From Penicillus capitatus (lineage: Eukaryota; Chlorophyta), in NCBI GenBank assembly GCA_965649825.1, contig OZ287700.1:992001-1056000 (forward strand): a stretch of 64,000 nt of DNA, given 5' to 3'. This document shows positions 11,882 through 24,447 of the stretch, one piece after another (position 1 is the stretch's first letter; each line of letters opens with the position of its first letter). Under the pieces are notes generated by a model. That model saw only the letters and a program-made list of their open reading frames with translations. It was not told where the DNA came from and made no database searches. A program made the translations under genes and the position numbers.

Positions 11882-13905
11882 TCATCTCTTCTGTCTAAGT
11901 TTGTACAGATGAAGGTGCTGGATCCTGGTGAGAAGGTTCTTCTGTGCGATCTGACCGAGTGTCCTTGGCACATCGCCTGACAAAGGCGCTATACTGCTCA
12001 TGCTTGCATCACTTTGTAGCGATGCTCCATCAAACAACGCCTCTTCGATTTCAGTTCCGGACTCTGTTGCTCTATGTATTGACGGCTCCGGGGCGAAATC
12101 GACTTCTGTGTCTGCGACGTCGTCTACAGCATCCTCTGGTGGAGGGGACATCACAGGTTCGGTTGAAATCTCATCATCGGACGTTCGAGAAACGGCCTTT
12201 AGAGTTGCAGACGCGCTTTCGTCCATCATTTCTTCGTCGTCTTCGAAGGAAACGACTGAGGCAACGATCACACGATCTCCCGATTCGTCCGCTAGAGCAG
12301 CTGTTACCGCCGGTGGAGATATTTCCGATGGCTGTGCATCGATGAAGTCTTCTTCGACGCCGCTGTGTAGAACAACGTCCGAGAAATCGATATCCTCGCT
12401 TGGCGATTCCTCGATCGAAGGCCCTTCACCGTCCAACTCCGATTCGAGAGGGCTTCCTCGGACATCCGATTGAGTGTACGAGGGCTGAGCCGAAACTGAG
12501 AAATCGCTGTCCTCCTCTCCTGGGACGTATTCGTCGCTGACACTCGAACCGGAGGCGATGTCGATCTGCTCCAGAGGATAACGCCAATCGTCGTCTTGTG
12601 GTTCTGTCGCGACAGGGAATTCAATGTCATCGCTCAGTCGTAGCGTCTCTTCAGAAATTTCTTCCTGGCTCGACGAAAGAGCATACGCATCATCAGCCAT
12701 CGGAAAACTATCATCTTCGGTGCTAGGAAGAGCGTCGATCGGCTCTGCATCTCTCGGTATGTTGTCGACCTCTATCAAATCGGATGGGACTGGAGTAGGA
12801 GGATCAGCCACAGCGATAAGGCTGGTCTCTTTTTCCGTCACTGCCTTCGTTTCGCCGCCTCGCTGACCCGAAACACCAACATCGTCTGCTCACCACATCA
12901 ACTCAATGCGTTCGACGATAGGCTACGGGGACTCCGCTCACCGACATCTGTGGATTCTATTCCGCCGTCATCTTCGGCGATGGATCCGCGACTGGTGTCG
13001 AAACGCTCGTCGAAGATGCGCAGCTTTGGAGAGAAGGGCAAATCCAGAACGGCGATCAGCTTCATGTCGGTGGCAGCGCCGGACGGCACAAACATCGAGA
13101 AACGCGAGGCGGTGCCATCATAGCTTCTCTCGACGATCTCATACGTTCGAGCAATCAACAGCTTTCTTCCGACATCGAATGGCTGTGACTGTTCTTCATG
13201 AGTGAGCTTTATTTGCAACACCGTCGTGTTGGCATTCAAAACGTCAGAGAGCTCCACAGCGTCGATCTCTTCTTCGAATCGCACGTAGACGCTAAACTGG
13301 TAGCAGTGATTCTTCTGCAATGCATGACCGGTATCGAATGTGCCTCTGACGTCGGTGACGATCGTGACGCTGCTGAAGATTCGCCACGGATCGAGGACGG
13401 TAACTGTGGCGACTGGATGTGGATGACAATTGCTGTCGCGTCTTAGGATGGACGCTAAACGCATCATCGCTGCGTCGCGAACGGCAGGCGTTGCTGTGAG
13501 CTAATCGACATCGAATGAGGAAGACACGTGTGTTCTGTTCTCGAAGCGAACGGGCGTTCTTGATGTTCATGAACACGATTTTGATCGTACTTCGGATTCA
13601 TTAACATGAACCCATCCTACTTAGGCAAACGCGCTTGTCATCGAATCTAGACTTTTTTTCTGCTGTCTGGATGAATCTAACGATTTCCGGCGTCGCCAAA
13701 TTACCTCCCGTCGTTTCCTCTTGTCGACGCGCATCGATCGCCGTGATGAGATTCGCCGATCGCCTTCGAGTGTCGATCGCCGTCACATCAATCGCCTTGG
13801 ACGATGGAGAGAGAATAAAGTTGGTTCCTATGCTGTGATCATGCGTTCCCACAGACAGGACGAACAGAATGAATGACTAGCAAAATAACAGTCCAGCAGA
13901 CGAAC
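11882..13905 (-). pseudogene. Acidic two-pass membrane protein, copy A (broken)
   Basis: This is the degraded partner of the gene at 46776-50523. Middle exons (11882-about 12870 and 12898-13500) are open and nearly identical to B. The rest is damaged. A ~650 bp stretch encoding the second membrane helix and cytoplasmic tail is missing, and the frame runs into unrelated residues before stopping at 11882. The first membrane helix has TAG where B has TGG, plus a 4-base insertion. A 25-nt intron seen in B lost its acceptor AG, and a one-base indel shifts the exon near 13640. Upstream exons present in B are absent because the duplication ends near 13950. Confidence 0.75.
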
Positions 13906-13950
13906 TAGACGATCCATCTCCGGTGTGACTACAAACAAATAAACGATCGT

Positions 13951-15531
13951 TCCATACAGCAAAATGCGAATTGTATATAGCGAGCACGCTTGCTCGGCGT
14001 ACACCGAAGCTCGCAGACGTGGTAAAACAGGTAGATTTCGCTTTTCCGGCGACGCAGAAGACAGGTTATGTAGAGTGCGACAGCAAAGAAGCGGCTCGTT
14101 CTGAATTACGGTTCCGAGAAAAAAGTCGCGTTTTCGTCGGCTAAAGAGGTTAAAGGGGAAGTCGACAAAAGTTTTTGTCCGGGTGGTGACCCTATCGTCG
14201 GCCCCCGAACTTAGCGCGACGTTGTCCTTTCCCCGCCGTAACCCATCCAACTCGGCGCGGGCTTGCCAGACTCAACCGGGTCAACTCTGATGGGACACCC
14301 TCCTCTGAGTCCGGCGCAGGAATCGAACCCCCGCGGTCGTACTTCTCGAACTGGTCCAACTGCACCATCCGCTTCGGGTCGATCCCCACAGTTGCGAAGA
14401 CGCCGTCGCCAACTTATGCGCACCCGTGACGACTTTCCCGAGCTATTCTTGACGACTTTCTCCACCGATCGCCCTACATCTATGACGACTTCGCCGACGA
14501 CTTTCCGACGACTTTGCCTCTCAGCTCCTCATCATCCACGACGTCTATGACGGCTGAACTTTATGCTTAGCAGACGACTTTGCCGCTCGTCCGTCACGCT
14601 TGTGTGACGATCGTTTGATGACTCTGATAAGTATTGCACAAAATCATAAACTGTTTTGTACGATGGTTCTTTGCAATGAACTCTTTTTGGCGCCTGTTAA
14701 GATCGTAGCTTCATCAAATAAGCATAGCTTTGTGGAATTATCATTTGTCAAAACTGAATTTTGCCTCGCTGACGTCCGACATTAAGAAAGATAGCATGCC
14801 GATTTGAAGACCTGTGAATTTTCGCAATGAGATAGATACTCTGTGTAATAAACGAACGATGTTGTCAACCTGTTTTTGCGATGACAGTCGACTCCTGATT
14901 TCTAGATGGCTTGGATACACTTCGTCCAAGCCTTTTTATCGTGATTAACATGGAGACGTTCTCTAAGAAAGAACCCCTCTCTTAGATAGGCACTTACAAA
15001 TTCAGATCTGATATCTCCTTCTCTTCGGCATTCGGCGATCGACCGATCAGAATATTCTCTCAAAGCAAGGAGTGCTATTCGTTTTGCTTATTTCCCGAGA
15101 GCTTCTGATGTGACAAGGACAAAAGATTCACGCATCTGGCAACGCTTTTCACGCCGCAGACTCTGTGGAGGATGAAACGCTGACTAGATTGAAGGATACA
15201 AGCTCGAACGCGCAGGCAGACAGGAACACGACAGAATGATGAGTCGTTAAACCAAAGGAACAAACAGATCGAGCAACACAAAACGGAAGATGTGTAAGAT
15301 CGTGCAAATGTATCCTATCCAACCATCTCCCAGCCAAAATTCTGTTGTGCTACAATGCAACAGGGATGACGAATAGAAAAGAAAATGCGCAATTTGACTA
15401 CTGCCAAGTGAAATCACCTACAACGCTTTCTCAGGTGCAAATGGAAAGTTAAGGAACAATCGGGGCATTGTCCACCCTATAGGAGACAGCTTACAGCATC
15501 GTTTGAATGGGCAACTGCCGCACGGACCTTC
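13951..15531. other. Gap without an assigned gene
   Basis: About 1.6 kb after the right end of copy A. It contains short frames only. A sequence at 14300-14390 resembles part of a minus-strand tRNA (T-loop-like GGTTCGATTCC) but does not fold into a proper tRNA. The run 14440-14600 has repeated GACGACTTTGCC-like units, a loose degenerate repeat. Nothing else is seen. Confidence 0.5.
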
Positions 15532-17620
15532 AGAGCGAAAGAATGTTCTTTATAATTTCCAATACCTCCGTTGTTGTGTCTAACACTTTCTTAGCAATGG
15601 CGAGTTTGTCGCCGACACCAGATTCCTCGTCTACTGCGTTCTCGTCTGCTTTGATCGTCATGTTCATGGCGATCACAAAGAAACCGCTCTTCAGAAATCC
15701 GGAAGACGACTCTGTTAATCTCCTAACTGGGCAGAAGTCGTCTCCCCAGGCCCCATATTGGACAGGTACAGCTTCGTGATTCTCTGCAGAGACACAAAGA
15801 TCCGTTCATTGCGTAAACCGTTACAGAAATGCATTCCGAATACCAAAGTGGATGATGTTGTCTTCTTCGTTTTCAAAATTGGTCAGTGTGAAAGTGATGT
15901 CGAATTCGACAGCTGGCACATCCGTGGCATAGACATGAGACTCAAGAATACCATTCTCTTTGTGATTGACAGCAATGCTCCTGAACACATAAGCGTGCTT
16001 TCCGGTAACAATAGGAGCGATGCATTCGTACCACGCAACACCAAAAAGGGAGAAGAGCTTCATGGAGAATCGAGTTCCGCTCTTCTCTAGCATAGAACGG
16101 TGTAAACACAGCTGCGCAGTAACACAGGCAATCCATCGAAGATCACTGAGGAGATTGAAGGCGATCACCTCGCAGGTAAAATTCAATCCTTTTCTAGAGA
16201 TCAGGTAAGCATGTGCTACGGCACCTCTCTTACCAGAACCATACTTCGCTGAAAGACAAGAAGTGAGATAGATTTCGCGATGTGGCGTTTACTTTCGTCG
16301 TTCATTTTCGTTTCTGCGTCGATCCAGGAGGTGAGATCGATTCCTCGACCCCTCTTCTCACGCAGCACTTCGCACGCGGCGTGACGGTAGTTGCAACCAT
16401 TAAGTGTCACTGAAAGAGTCAAGCAGCCGTGATCGTCCACAAAGTCGGAGTCGTCGACAAGAAGGTTACGGCCATCCAAGACGCGCACGCTTCTTCCTTC
16501 AGCGGCGGCATCGAGTTCCTCCTCGATGTCTGCGAACGTAGCATTGATGAAGTGAATGTCACTTTTGAAAGCACCTTGAGTGAGGTTGTTGTTTGAGTAT
16601 CGATGATTCGTTATGCGAATCGAGCCATTCACCCAACACGGACGGCGACTCGTGCTTCGCAAATAGACCTTCAAACGGTCAAATGCCGCTAATGCATCAT
16701 CTCTGCGGATTTCCAATCTCCTGAGGAGATGCAGTTAGGAGCAAGGGACATTGCAAAGGGAGATGCTCACATCTTGCACCCCCCGACTCTGAAAACGTTA
16801 CTCTTGATGATCGATGGACTCATGTCGCGTATGTTCTTGAGCTTCCACTGAAACGACAACGGATGTTGGGCAATGAACATCCTCTACGATCCAGCCTTAC
16901 TTCGCAGGTTGTCGACTCGTCGACGACGGACGCCCGGAACGATTCATTGTCCGGCTGCTTGATTCTCAACTCCAAACGTAGCGAAAAATATTCGTCGTCC
17001 AAAAATCCTGCCGAAGGATCGTCGATATCTGCCGTCGCCGCCAGGACGGAAAGCTTTTTGTGACGCAGCCAGCCGAGATTTCCAGATTTCCCTGCGGGCG
17101 TGCGAACTGGAGGATCTAGAAACCGTCGCCTCAATTGACATACCTATCCTCACACTTTTCCCTGCGTCGAGATGATTAAGAAGTGTAAAGGTGTGATGCG
17201 CCGCGGCTCCATCTCTATTGAGCGATAATAGGCAGACGAACAACTTCCCCTTAGCATGCTTAACGCGGACGTACCTCAAGCACACATGAGGTTGTCAGAT
17301 AGCGACGGACTGGATGGCGTGCTTGCCACACCATTGCTGGCCGTCCACAGTGAACGCCTCCAGATCGCGCGTTTGTTTCTTGGCGTTAAAGAACGAACGA
17401 TGTATACGGCACTGTCGCACAGGAAACCGTTTCCGACGCGGAGAGTCTATTTCACTGACTTCTTACGTCATATGTTGCGTACCACTGGTACGTGTTCAAG
17501 GTGTAGGCGTATCGCACGCCATTGTCGGCGTGTTGTCCCTCTGCTGGTTGCACTCAGCAAAGAGAATAACGTTCGGAAGCCTCACCGATGGTTTGCATTT
17601 TGGCCGACAAAACGGAATCG
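15532..17620 (-). CDS. Tandem MATH (meprin/TRAF homology) domain protein
   Basis: Minus-strand exons joined by short introns encode at least three, probably four, MATH-type beta-sandwich units. Seen motifs include FTVDGQQW, KGKLFVCLLSLNRDG and SAGFLDDEYFSLRLELRI in one unit; CEWKLKNI, FRVGGCKMRLEIR and LKVYL in the next; and WGDDFCPVRRL with GFLKSGFFVIAMNM in the last. MATH domains bind peptides and other proteins, often in adaptors or ubiquitin-ligase substrate receptors; no BTB, RING or protease domain is visible here. Introns include 53 nt (16864-16916 region) and one of 28 or 37 nt near 17120-17147. The stop is at 15532-15534. The 5' end is not resolved, and part of a further unit lies upstream to about 17600. 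Potential N-glycosylation sites occur, but localisation is unknown. Confidence 0.65.
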
Positions 17621-18135
17621 ACGGCGTAGGAATTTGACTTGGAGGTTTGGAGTTTGGATGAAATGGATGCCGTCAGCCAACGACTGTCGCGCCGACGCAA
17701 CAAGGAACACGTTAAGAATTCAAGAAGGCGTTAGTCAGAAGCAACTCACCCGAACAAGAGTTGTCGTGTCGACAAGTGAAAGAACAGACGAATGCGGAAG
17801 CAAGTGACCAACGACGTAAGCAATGCGCGCTTGAGAATAGGTGGTGGTTTATCGCCCGACACGGTCAGCCACTCGAAATGTACCGACGGAACGCTAATCC
17901 GGTCGAGTTGGCCTGTCCGTCGGCACAGACGGCTAAATAGTCTAATGAAAATGACAGAAAAGTGTTTTCGTGATGATTTTCGTGGTTGTTTGCGTGACAA
18001 TCATGATGCATTACCACACTCCCACTTTCTCAACCTCATACACGCTTCTAGAATTCGACAGCTTCGCGCAGCTTCCGGCAGCTTCATCTCCGTCGTTTAT
18101 CTTTCTTCCTAGAATTTGTAACGCGCATTCCGAAA
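17621..18135. other. Gap between divergent genes
   Basis: This holds the unresolved 5' end of the minus-strand MATH gene and the upstream region of the plus-strand beta-helix gene. A long plus-strand frame at 17256-17807 overlaps the MATH exons and is best explained as their antisense shadow. No promoter motif stands out. Confidence 0.4.
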
Positions 18136-21100
18136 ATGAAGTTCTTCTTCGTCTTTCTGCTTCTATGCTCAATCAACAGTCCTCTTTGTGGGCGACTCAA
18201 AGGCCTGGCATATCATCACTGCGCACGATGTCGTACAACAACAGTGGCGACCGCGTCCTCACGTCCGCAGTGTTCCCTCTCGTCGCCGTCTTAAGCACGG
18301 ACGTGCGCAGTAGGTTCGGAACACACCTCTCGAGCGACTCCACTGGACAAAACTGTCGTTTTGTATTCTGCCAATCAAAAAAGAGATGCCGTGAGCTTCA
18401 ACAGAATTCGTAAGGACGCGTGCCTCGTATGATTCGCTTCTTGCCTTGTAGAAGTCAGAGAACCTTCGCACTCTCCTCCAGTCTGACGAGTCCACCCCAG
18501 CAGCAGTCTCCGGTAAGGTCCCGCTTCTCCGAATCCGGTCAAGTGTGTACGTTCGGCGACTATTAGAGTTTGTCTGTTCTCTGGCGAGAGAATCGGTTAA
18601 CCGTTACAGACAAGAGGACGAAGTGACGTGGCTCCTGGATGATGGCTTTATAAGCGATGACGAAGTACATCTGCAATCGATTATCAACTGCACGACAGAA
18701 GGAGACGCTATCGTGTTCGATACGACCCGTCACATCAAACTGACGTCGACCGTCATCATCCCGTGGAACCTCACCCTCAGCGGTGGCGTCAAACGACCAG
18801 AGCGCATCGATGGGATGATACGCAGATCAGCGCGAAAGGCGACATTCATATGTCCTAAGAAAAACTCGGGCAGCTTCCTCATACAGTAAGACAGTAGCTC
18901 GACAAGGCAACTGTTCGATCTCGTATATGCTCAGGGCCAGCACCGTCACCTTGGCCAACATCGCATTCAAGAACTGCAGATTCGACGCTGTGGACGAACC
19001 TCAGGCGATCGTCGAAGTGACAGGATGCCAGAAGAAGGAAGAGTCTGGCGTCGTTGCGCTGCACCACGTCACCTTTCGCAACAACACGCTCATTGGATCC
19101 ACAGCACTGCGTATGTCGACACCGTCGTGCCGCGAGCTGGAGATGTTTGACGTGGAAATCGCAAACAACGAGTGCTCGAGCGAAGCGTGCGGCGCCCTTC
19201 TCGCACAGAAGAATCAGATCACTAACTGCTCGGTCGTCAACAACACTGTCACTGGCGACATAGAACAGCATCCTTTTCTGCTGTCTGCTCCCGCATCGTC
19301 CGATACCGTCGTCGAAGGGCTCAAGGCACGCGGCAACAGTCTCACGGTTCTTCGCGTGCAACACGGAGGGCATCTTTCATTGTTGAATTCGTCCTTCACT
19401 CAGAACGCTGTCGGAGAAGAGACCTCTGAATTTCCAGACAGCTCTTGTGTGCATCTGTCGCTGGCTTCTGTGGAGATCGTTGGATGCGTCTTCGATGAGA
19501 ATAGAGGCGAGCGGGGTGCAACGATCGCTGCCACGAAATCAAACATCACTCTTTCCGACTCCAGTTTCGTGAGGAACAGTGCCAGCACGACGGGTGGCTG
19601 CATCCACGCAGCGGGGTCGATGGTGGATCTCAGAAAGACGACGGAGGTCAACAACAGCGCCGAAACTGGCGGCGTCCTGTACGCGTTGGATTCAACGGTA
19701 AAGCTCAAGGATGTGAATATGTCTCGCAACAGCGCTTTCCACGGCGGCTGCATCTATGCGATGGCCTCTACGGTTCGATGTGTGCTAATGGATGCCAGCG
19801 ACAACAAGGCGAGGATCGACGGCGGCTGTGTTTCGGTGCGGAACTCGGTTGTGGTACTCAACAAGACAACTGCGAGATGCAATGAGGCAGGCGTGGATGG
19901 TGGCTTTATGCGTGCCTGGAATTCGACAGTGACGATGCGCGAGACCAACGCAGTCAAGAACAGCGTCGAAGTCGACGGCGGGTTTTTTGCGGCACGAAAC
20001 TCGACGGTGGCGTTTATACAGACAAATGCAACAGGCAACAGAGCTGGGTTTGATGGCGGATTTATCCGAGCGTTGGAACTCGACAGTGACACTGAAGGCG
20101 GCGACGGTGGTGAACAACACGGCCGAAAGAGGAGGCTTTATCTACACCTGGTTCTTTTCGACCATTAAAGTGGACGAAACGCGTGCGACGGACAACAGTG
20201 CAGAGCTCGGCGGGTGTATCTACGCAAGGGACTCGAGGTTGAAGCTCGAGAGAATGAACGTGGAGAACAATATCGCGGAGGAAGACGGCGGTTTGGTCTA
20301 CGCCACGAATTCGACCGTCGAGGTGCAACAGACGAACGCCGCCGACAATCGTGCCGATCGGGGAGGCTGCATCTACGCACGAGACTCGACCGTCGAGCTC
20401 GACCGTGTGAACGCGACAAACCATTTCGCCAGAGAAGACGGCGGCGTCGTCTACGCCACGAACGCGACGGTCATCACCCGACAGACAAATGCATTGGACA
20501 ACAGCGCCGGTGTCGATGGCGGATTTCTCTACGCGACGAATGCCACGATCGAGATGCAACAGACAAGCGCGGTGGGGAATAGAGCGGACAGGGGCGGCTG
20601 CATCTACGTTGAGAATGCGACGATGCGGATTGCGTCCTCCAGTTTTTCCACCGGCGAATCAAACAGTTCTGGCGGCTTCATAGCAGCGGCGAAGAACACC
20701 TCCGTTTTCGTTCGTGACTCCTTGATGACTGATGGATGGTCTGCCAGAGGCGGAGCGGTGTCATTAGATGACAAGTCCTATCTCGAGGTGCGCCATTCTA
20801 ACATTACGCAGTGCAGCGCGGACAACAGCGGCGGTGGTGTCACGGGAAGCCGCGACTCGACGCTTCTGTGCGTGGACTGTCTCTTTTATAACAACACAGT
20901 GGGGAACGGGAATGGCGGCGCTCTGCACTTCGATGCCGAATCTGATCACGCACTGAAGCTTCAACTGGTCCGAAGCCGAGTGGAGAACAACGCGGCCGAA
21001 TTCGGAGGTGACTGGCGTCCTGTTGGACAGCAAATAACAGTTTGGGTTCTCTTTCAGGGGGAGTTTATTTCGTTTGCGGTCAGAAGAGTGAGGAGTGTCT

Positions 21101-23635
21101 GGCACAGAGTGTCGAGTGTCCGTTCATGGCCTTGATCAACACAACGTTCTCTGGAAACGCAGCTGGTGTTGCCGGGGGAGCAATTTTCGCAGGATATTCG
21201 GAAGCCATCCGTATTTACGACGCTCCCTTTTCAGAAGGCGAAGACATCGATTTCCTCGAAGAAGAAGAGTGGAAAGCGATGAGTGTTATTGAGGAGGTCA
21301 GCGATATCTGTCCTTCACCACAGAGCAATCGGGCAGGCGTCTATGGCCATGCTATTGGAACTTTTGCACTCAGGGCGGAGCTAACCGTCGAACAGACAAA
21401 CAAGACGTCGATCGAAACGCGCGGAGAGGAGTACGCCATTGATCGGTATCGCAGCGGCGAGGAGCTGCCGTCCATGATCGTGCGATTCGTGGATGGACTC
21501 GGTCAGGGACCTGCACGAAGCCATACAATCGTCAAGGCCGTTCTCTCGTCGGCTGACAACTTCCTTCATCGACCCATTGAACTCTCTATGGACGACGGCG
21601 TAGGAAACTTCTCCAAGATCGAAGGCTACGTTCCATCGGGCAGTTACTTAATGACCATGAGCTTCACGGGTACAGCATTGTTTGAGAGCCTCTCGATACG
21701 TGTCATCGTGAAAGCGTGCTCCATCGGAGAAGTTCTGTCGAAGACCAGATCACTCTGTGTGGATTGCAGCAGCACGAGCTACAACTTCCATCCGGAAAAG
21801 GATACGAGTTGTGCGCCCTGTCCTGAGCGCGGCAACTGTGAAAACCATGTCATCACGCCCGATGATGGATACTGGCACAAAACGCCATGCAGTCGTCATC
21901 TCCAGAGATGCTTAACATCCCACGCCTGCAAATTCAAAGGCCGCTCGGAAGAACTGCAGAAACGCACCGAAGACGTAGAAGACTGTGATCTGGAGGAAGG
22001 ATGGATTGCAGAATACACTCAGGCGCAGTGCGCTAAGGTATGACACTCTTTTCGGCGTCAAGGGGTGCATCATCGGTGTGGATCTGCTCAGGGTCACAAG
22101 GGACCGCTCTGTGGATCTTGTGAAGACGGATACAGTTCGGCACTGTCTTCGAAATGCCGGAAGTGTATGGGCGGTTTCGTCAATGTGGTCTCCATTCTGG
22201 CATCGGCTGTTCTTCTGGTGGCCATCATGGGCGTCACCATCGATGGCACACTGAACGTCCTATGCACAAATCTGACATGCATTCACAGCCAGAGATCGCT
22301 AGCAGCAAACCTAAACAATGGTCCAGCCACGCAAGATGTCAGCACAGAGTGACGTCTACCGAAGTCTGAAAGGGTGCACCGTAGGACTCGGAGCTCAATG
22401 GAGTCAACGCACCTGAACTCGTTCTTGCTAAGTGGAAAGCTGTCGAAATGTTCAAGGTCTACATCCCGTCAGCCTCCATCTTTGCTCGACCATTGTCTGC
22501 AGATAACCTTGAGCTACATCCAAGTGACGGTTCTGCTCGCCTCGCTGGAGGTTGGGTGGTCCATTCCTCTGATTGTCATGGCGGAAGCAGCAGGTACGAT
22601 CGTGCATCCCGTTTCGTTCTCGACATCGCCGTTGTCGCAGAGTACATGAGCGGTCTTGCCTCCGAAGGCAATCGACGGGCCATTGTCTGTCTCAACTCCG
22701 ATCCGTCATCGTTGCATCCAACGACCCTGGCCACGATCATCAACGTCTGTGTCATCCCTGTCGCCGCATTTCTTTTCTGGGCGGCGTTGTGGACCGTCAG
22801 ATCTCTCTGCCAACGCAAAGATGCTTCACGACACTACCTAGCAAAGAGATGCCTTCTCTCTTTGATGGTGCTCTGGTACATTACCTTCGTGCCGGTACTG
22901 AAAGTCGCTTTGAGTGTCGGCCTCTGTGTTGACGTACATGACTCGCCGTACATCGAGGATGAGAGCACGACTAAGTACTGGGCGGTGGACACGAGCATCG
23001 AGTGTCATCAAGGAGACCATGCTCAGCTGTTCGGTTTTCTCGTCCTTACTTTCGTGTGTCCTGTCTATGGCGGTCTGCTCGTCCTCTTCATTATCATCCT
23101 CAAGATCTGCGTTCGGGACCTCATGAACGTAAACGGTTGGGCTTATGAGACGACGGGCTTCCTCTATCGAAGCTATCGACTCGGACGACTGCGTTACTGG
23201 GAACTGGCGATCATTGTTAGAAAAGGAGTGATCGCGTTTCTCGTATTCTGTGCACACCTCTTTGACAGTGTGATACCGATCACTGGTGTCGCGCTTTTTA
23301 TCACAATCGCCATCGTCGCACAGATTTTGACGAATCCCTACCGCGAGAGTTTCAAGAACTTGAACACGTTCGAAGTTGCGTCGCTGTTCGTATCTCTGAT
23401 GACAACACTGATTGCGATCATGCTCAAAGAAGACGATTTTCCGGAAGATTACACCCGAGGTGTCGCCACTCTCGTTTGCCTGTTAATGAATCTTGGCGCT
23501 CTTCTCTTTTTTTCGTACTGGGCTTTGAAAAACTGGGTCGTCTATGCAAAACTCCGCCGCGATGCAAGGAAGAATCGCATTTTTGTAGGAGAGCTAGCGG
23601 TCTTGGATGCTGGTGTACTTGATATGCGAAATTAA
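18136..23635 (+). CDS. Giant beta-helix multipass membrane protein, paralogue 1 (frameshifted)
   Basis: The ATG at 18136 opens a signal peptide (MKFFFVFLLLCS). After poorly resolved 5' exons, a conserved lead domain (to 18885) and a long right-handed beta-helix follow, made of ~20-25-residue rungs with recurring N-N, GG-(C/F)-I-Y and NSTV motifs (18935-21007). Then come a linker domain (from 21058), a Cys-rich EGF-like module with CSIGEV and GHKGPLCGSCEDGY, and a tail with about nine membrane helices ending at TAA 23635. Introns are 46-54 nt (18886-18934, 21008-21057, 22038-22091, 22457-22502, 22594-22640). An extra T at 20073-20074 shifts the frame within the repeats, so the gene is a pseudogene or the sequence has an error. 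A further intron cluster at 22310-22400 is unresolved. Such proteins are surface receptors or adhesins of unknown ligand. Confidence 0.78.
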
Positions 23636-24447
23636 GGGACCGCCGTGTCTTTCTTTACACACGTTATGCATCCAGACAAAAAACGACAAGGGTATTCAAA
23701 CTCTAATGGAATGATCAAAACGAACACTACACAACGCCGATGTATTCAGAATCACAACTCCTATTAACTGTGGTATTATTTCCAAAGAGACGCGACTGTT
23801 CGTCACGTTCAGTCGCTTCACGAATGAAGCAGCTGTGTCTCTTTGTGATGACGAACAGAGAGAGCATCAGACACGACACGTTACATCCGTCGCGTCAGAC
23901 GAGTCAAGCGAGACGGCGTTTTGCATCTCTACGAAGTTTTGTTAGAGAATCGCGGTGGTAACGGGACAGTGTTTGAAGTGCGTTAGATCGCGGACACAAG
24001 AAAGGATCAGGGAATCATTGTTAGAGCGTACGACTGTTCTTCTGTCGTCGTTATTGTATCTGTTGCGCTCACCGAGCCTATAACAATGATACCGCGCCTT
24101 TTGCGATGTGTATGTCTTACTATTGTTCATCTTCGTATCTGTCTCTCGGTCTGTCGGCGCAACAGTTCCTTGTCTTTTCATACCGACGGCGTGGTCCATG
24201 TATCGTGACTCAACTACTGCCTTCAACTTCTTCTTGGTAAAAAAGTAAACGATGAATGTGGAACGAACGACGGACGCCACGCAAACGAGTGTCGGTCAGT
24301 TAGTCGTCAAGTAGATGACACACGAATAACCGCAAGATGCACAGAATAACGCCACCTGTTAAGCTGACATAACAGTCGAGGGAGTTGGTTCCACGGAGAA
24401 AGCTGAGTCACAAAGAACAAACCGGTTCGTGTTGTTTTCGACCGACC
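23636..24447. other. Spacer between the beta-helix paralogues
   Basis: About 810 bp with no supported gene. It should hold the 3' flank of paralogue 1 and the promoter of paralogue 2. No TATA-like or repeated motif is convincing. Confidence 0.5.

Larger units (their letters stand above)
1..13950 (+). repeat. Segmental duplication, copy A
   Basis: This stretch matches 35298-49665 in the same orientation over its whole length. Anchors include 587 with 35886, 3512 with 38856, 9429 with 44701 and 11012 with 46283. Identity by eye is about 90-98 percent, with many small indels. The left end lies outside the window; the right end falls near 13950, just past the first membrane segment of the acidic membrane-protein gene. 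Copy A differs from B by an expanded tandem repeat at 11.15-11.49 kb, a ~650 bp deletion near 11862 and several nonsense or frameshift changes. Confidence 0.93.

Noticed and set aside
14300-14390. tRNA-like sequence on the minus strand
   Set aside because: It has a T-loop-like GGTTCGATTCC, but the T stem mispairs, position 33 of the loop is not T, and no matching acceptor stem is found.
17256-17807. 183-codon plus-strand frame
   Set aside because: It overlaps minus-strand MATH exons that show domain motifs, and it has a basic, Arg-rich composition typical of an antisense shadow.
20074-20088. A 15-nt intron removing the frameshift in beta-helix paralogue 1
   Set aside because: Removing GTTGGAACTCGACAG does not restore the rung frame, whereas deleting one T does.
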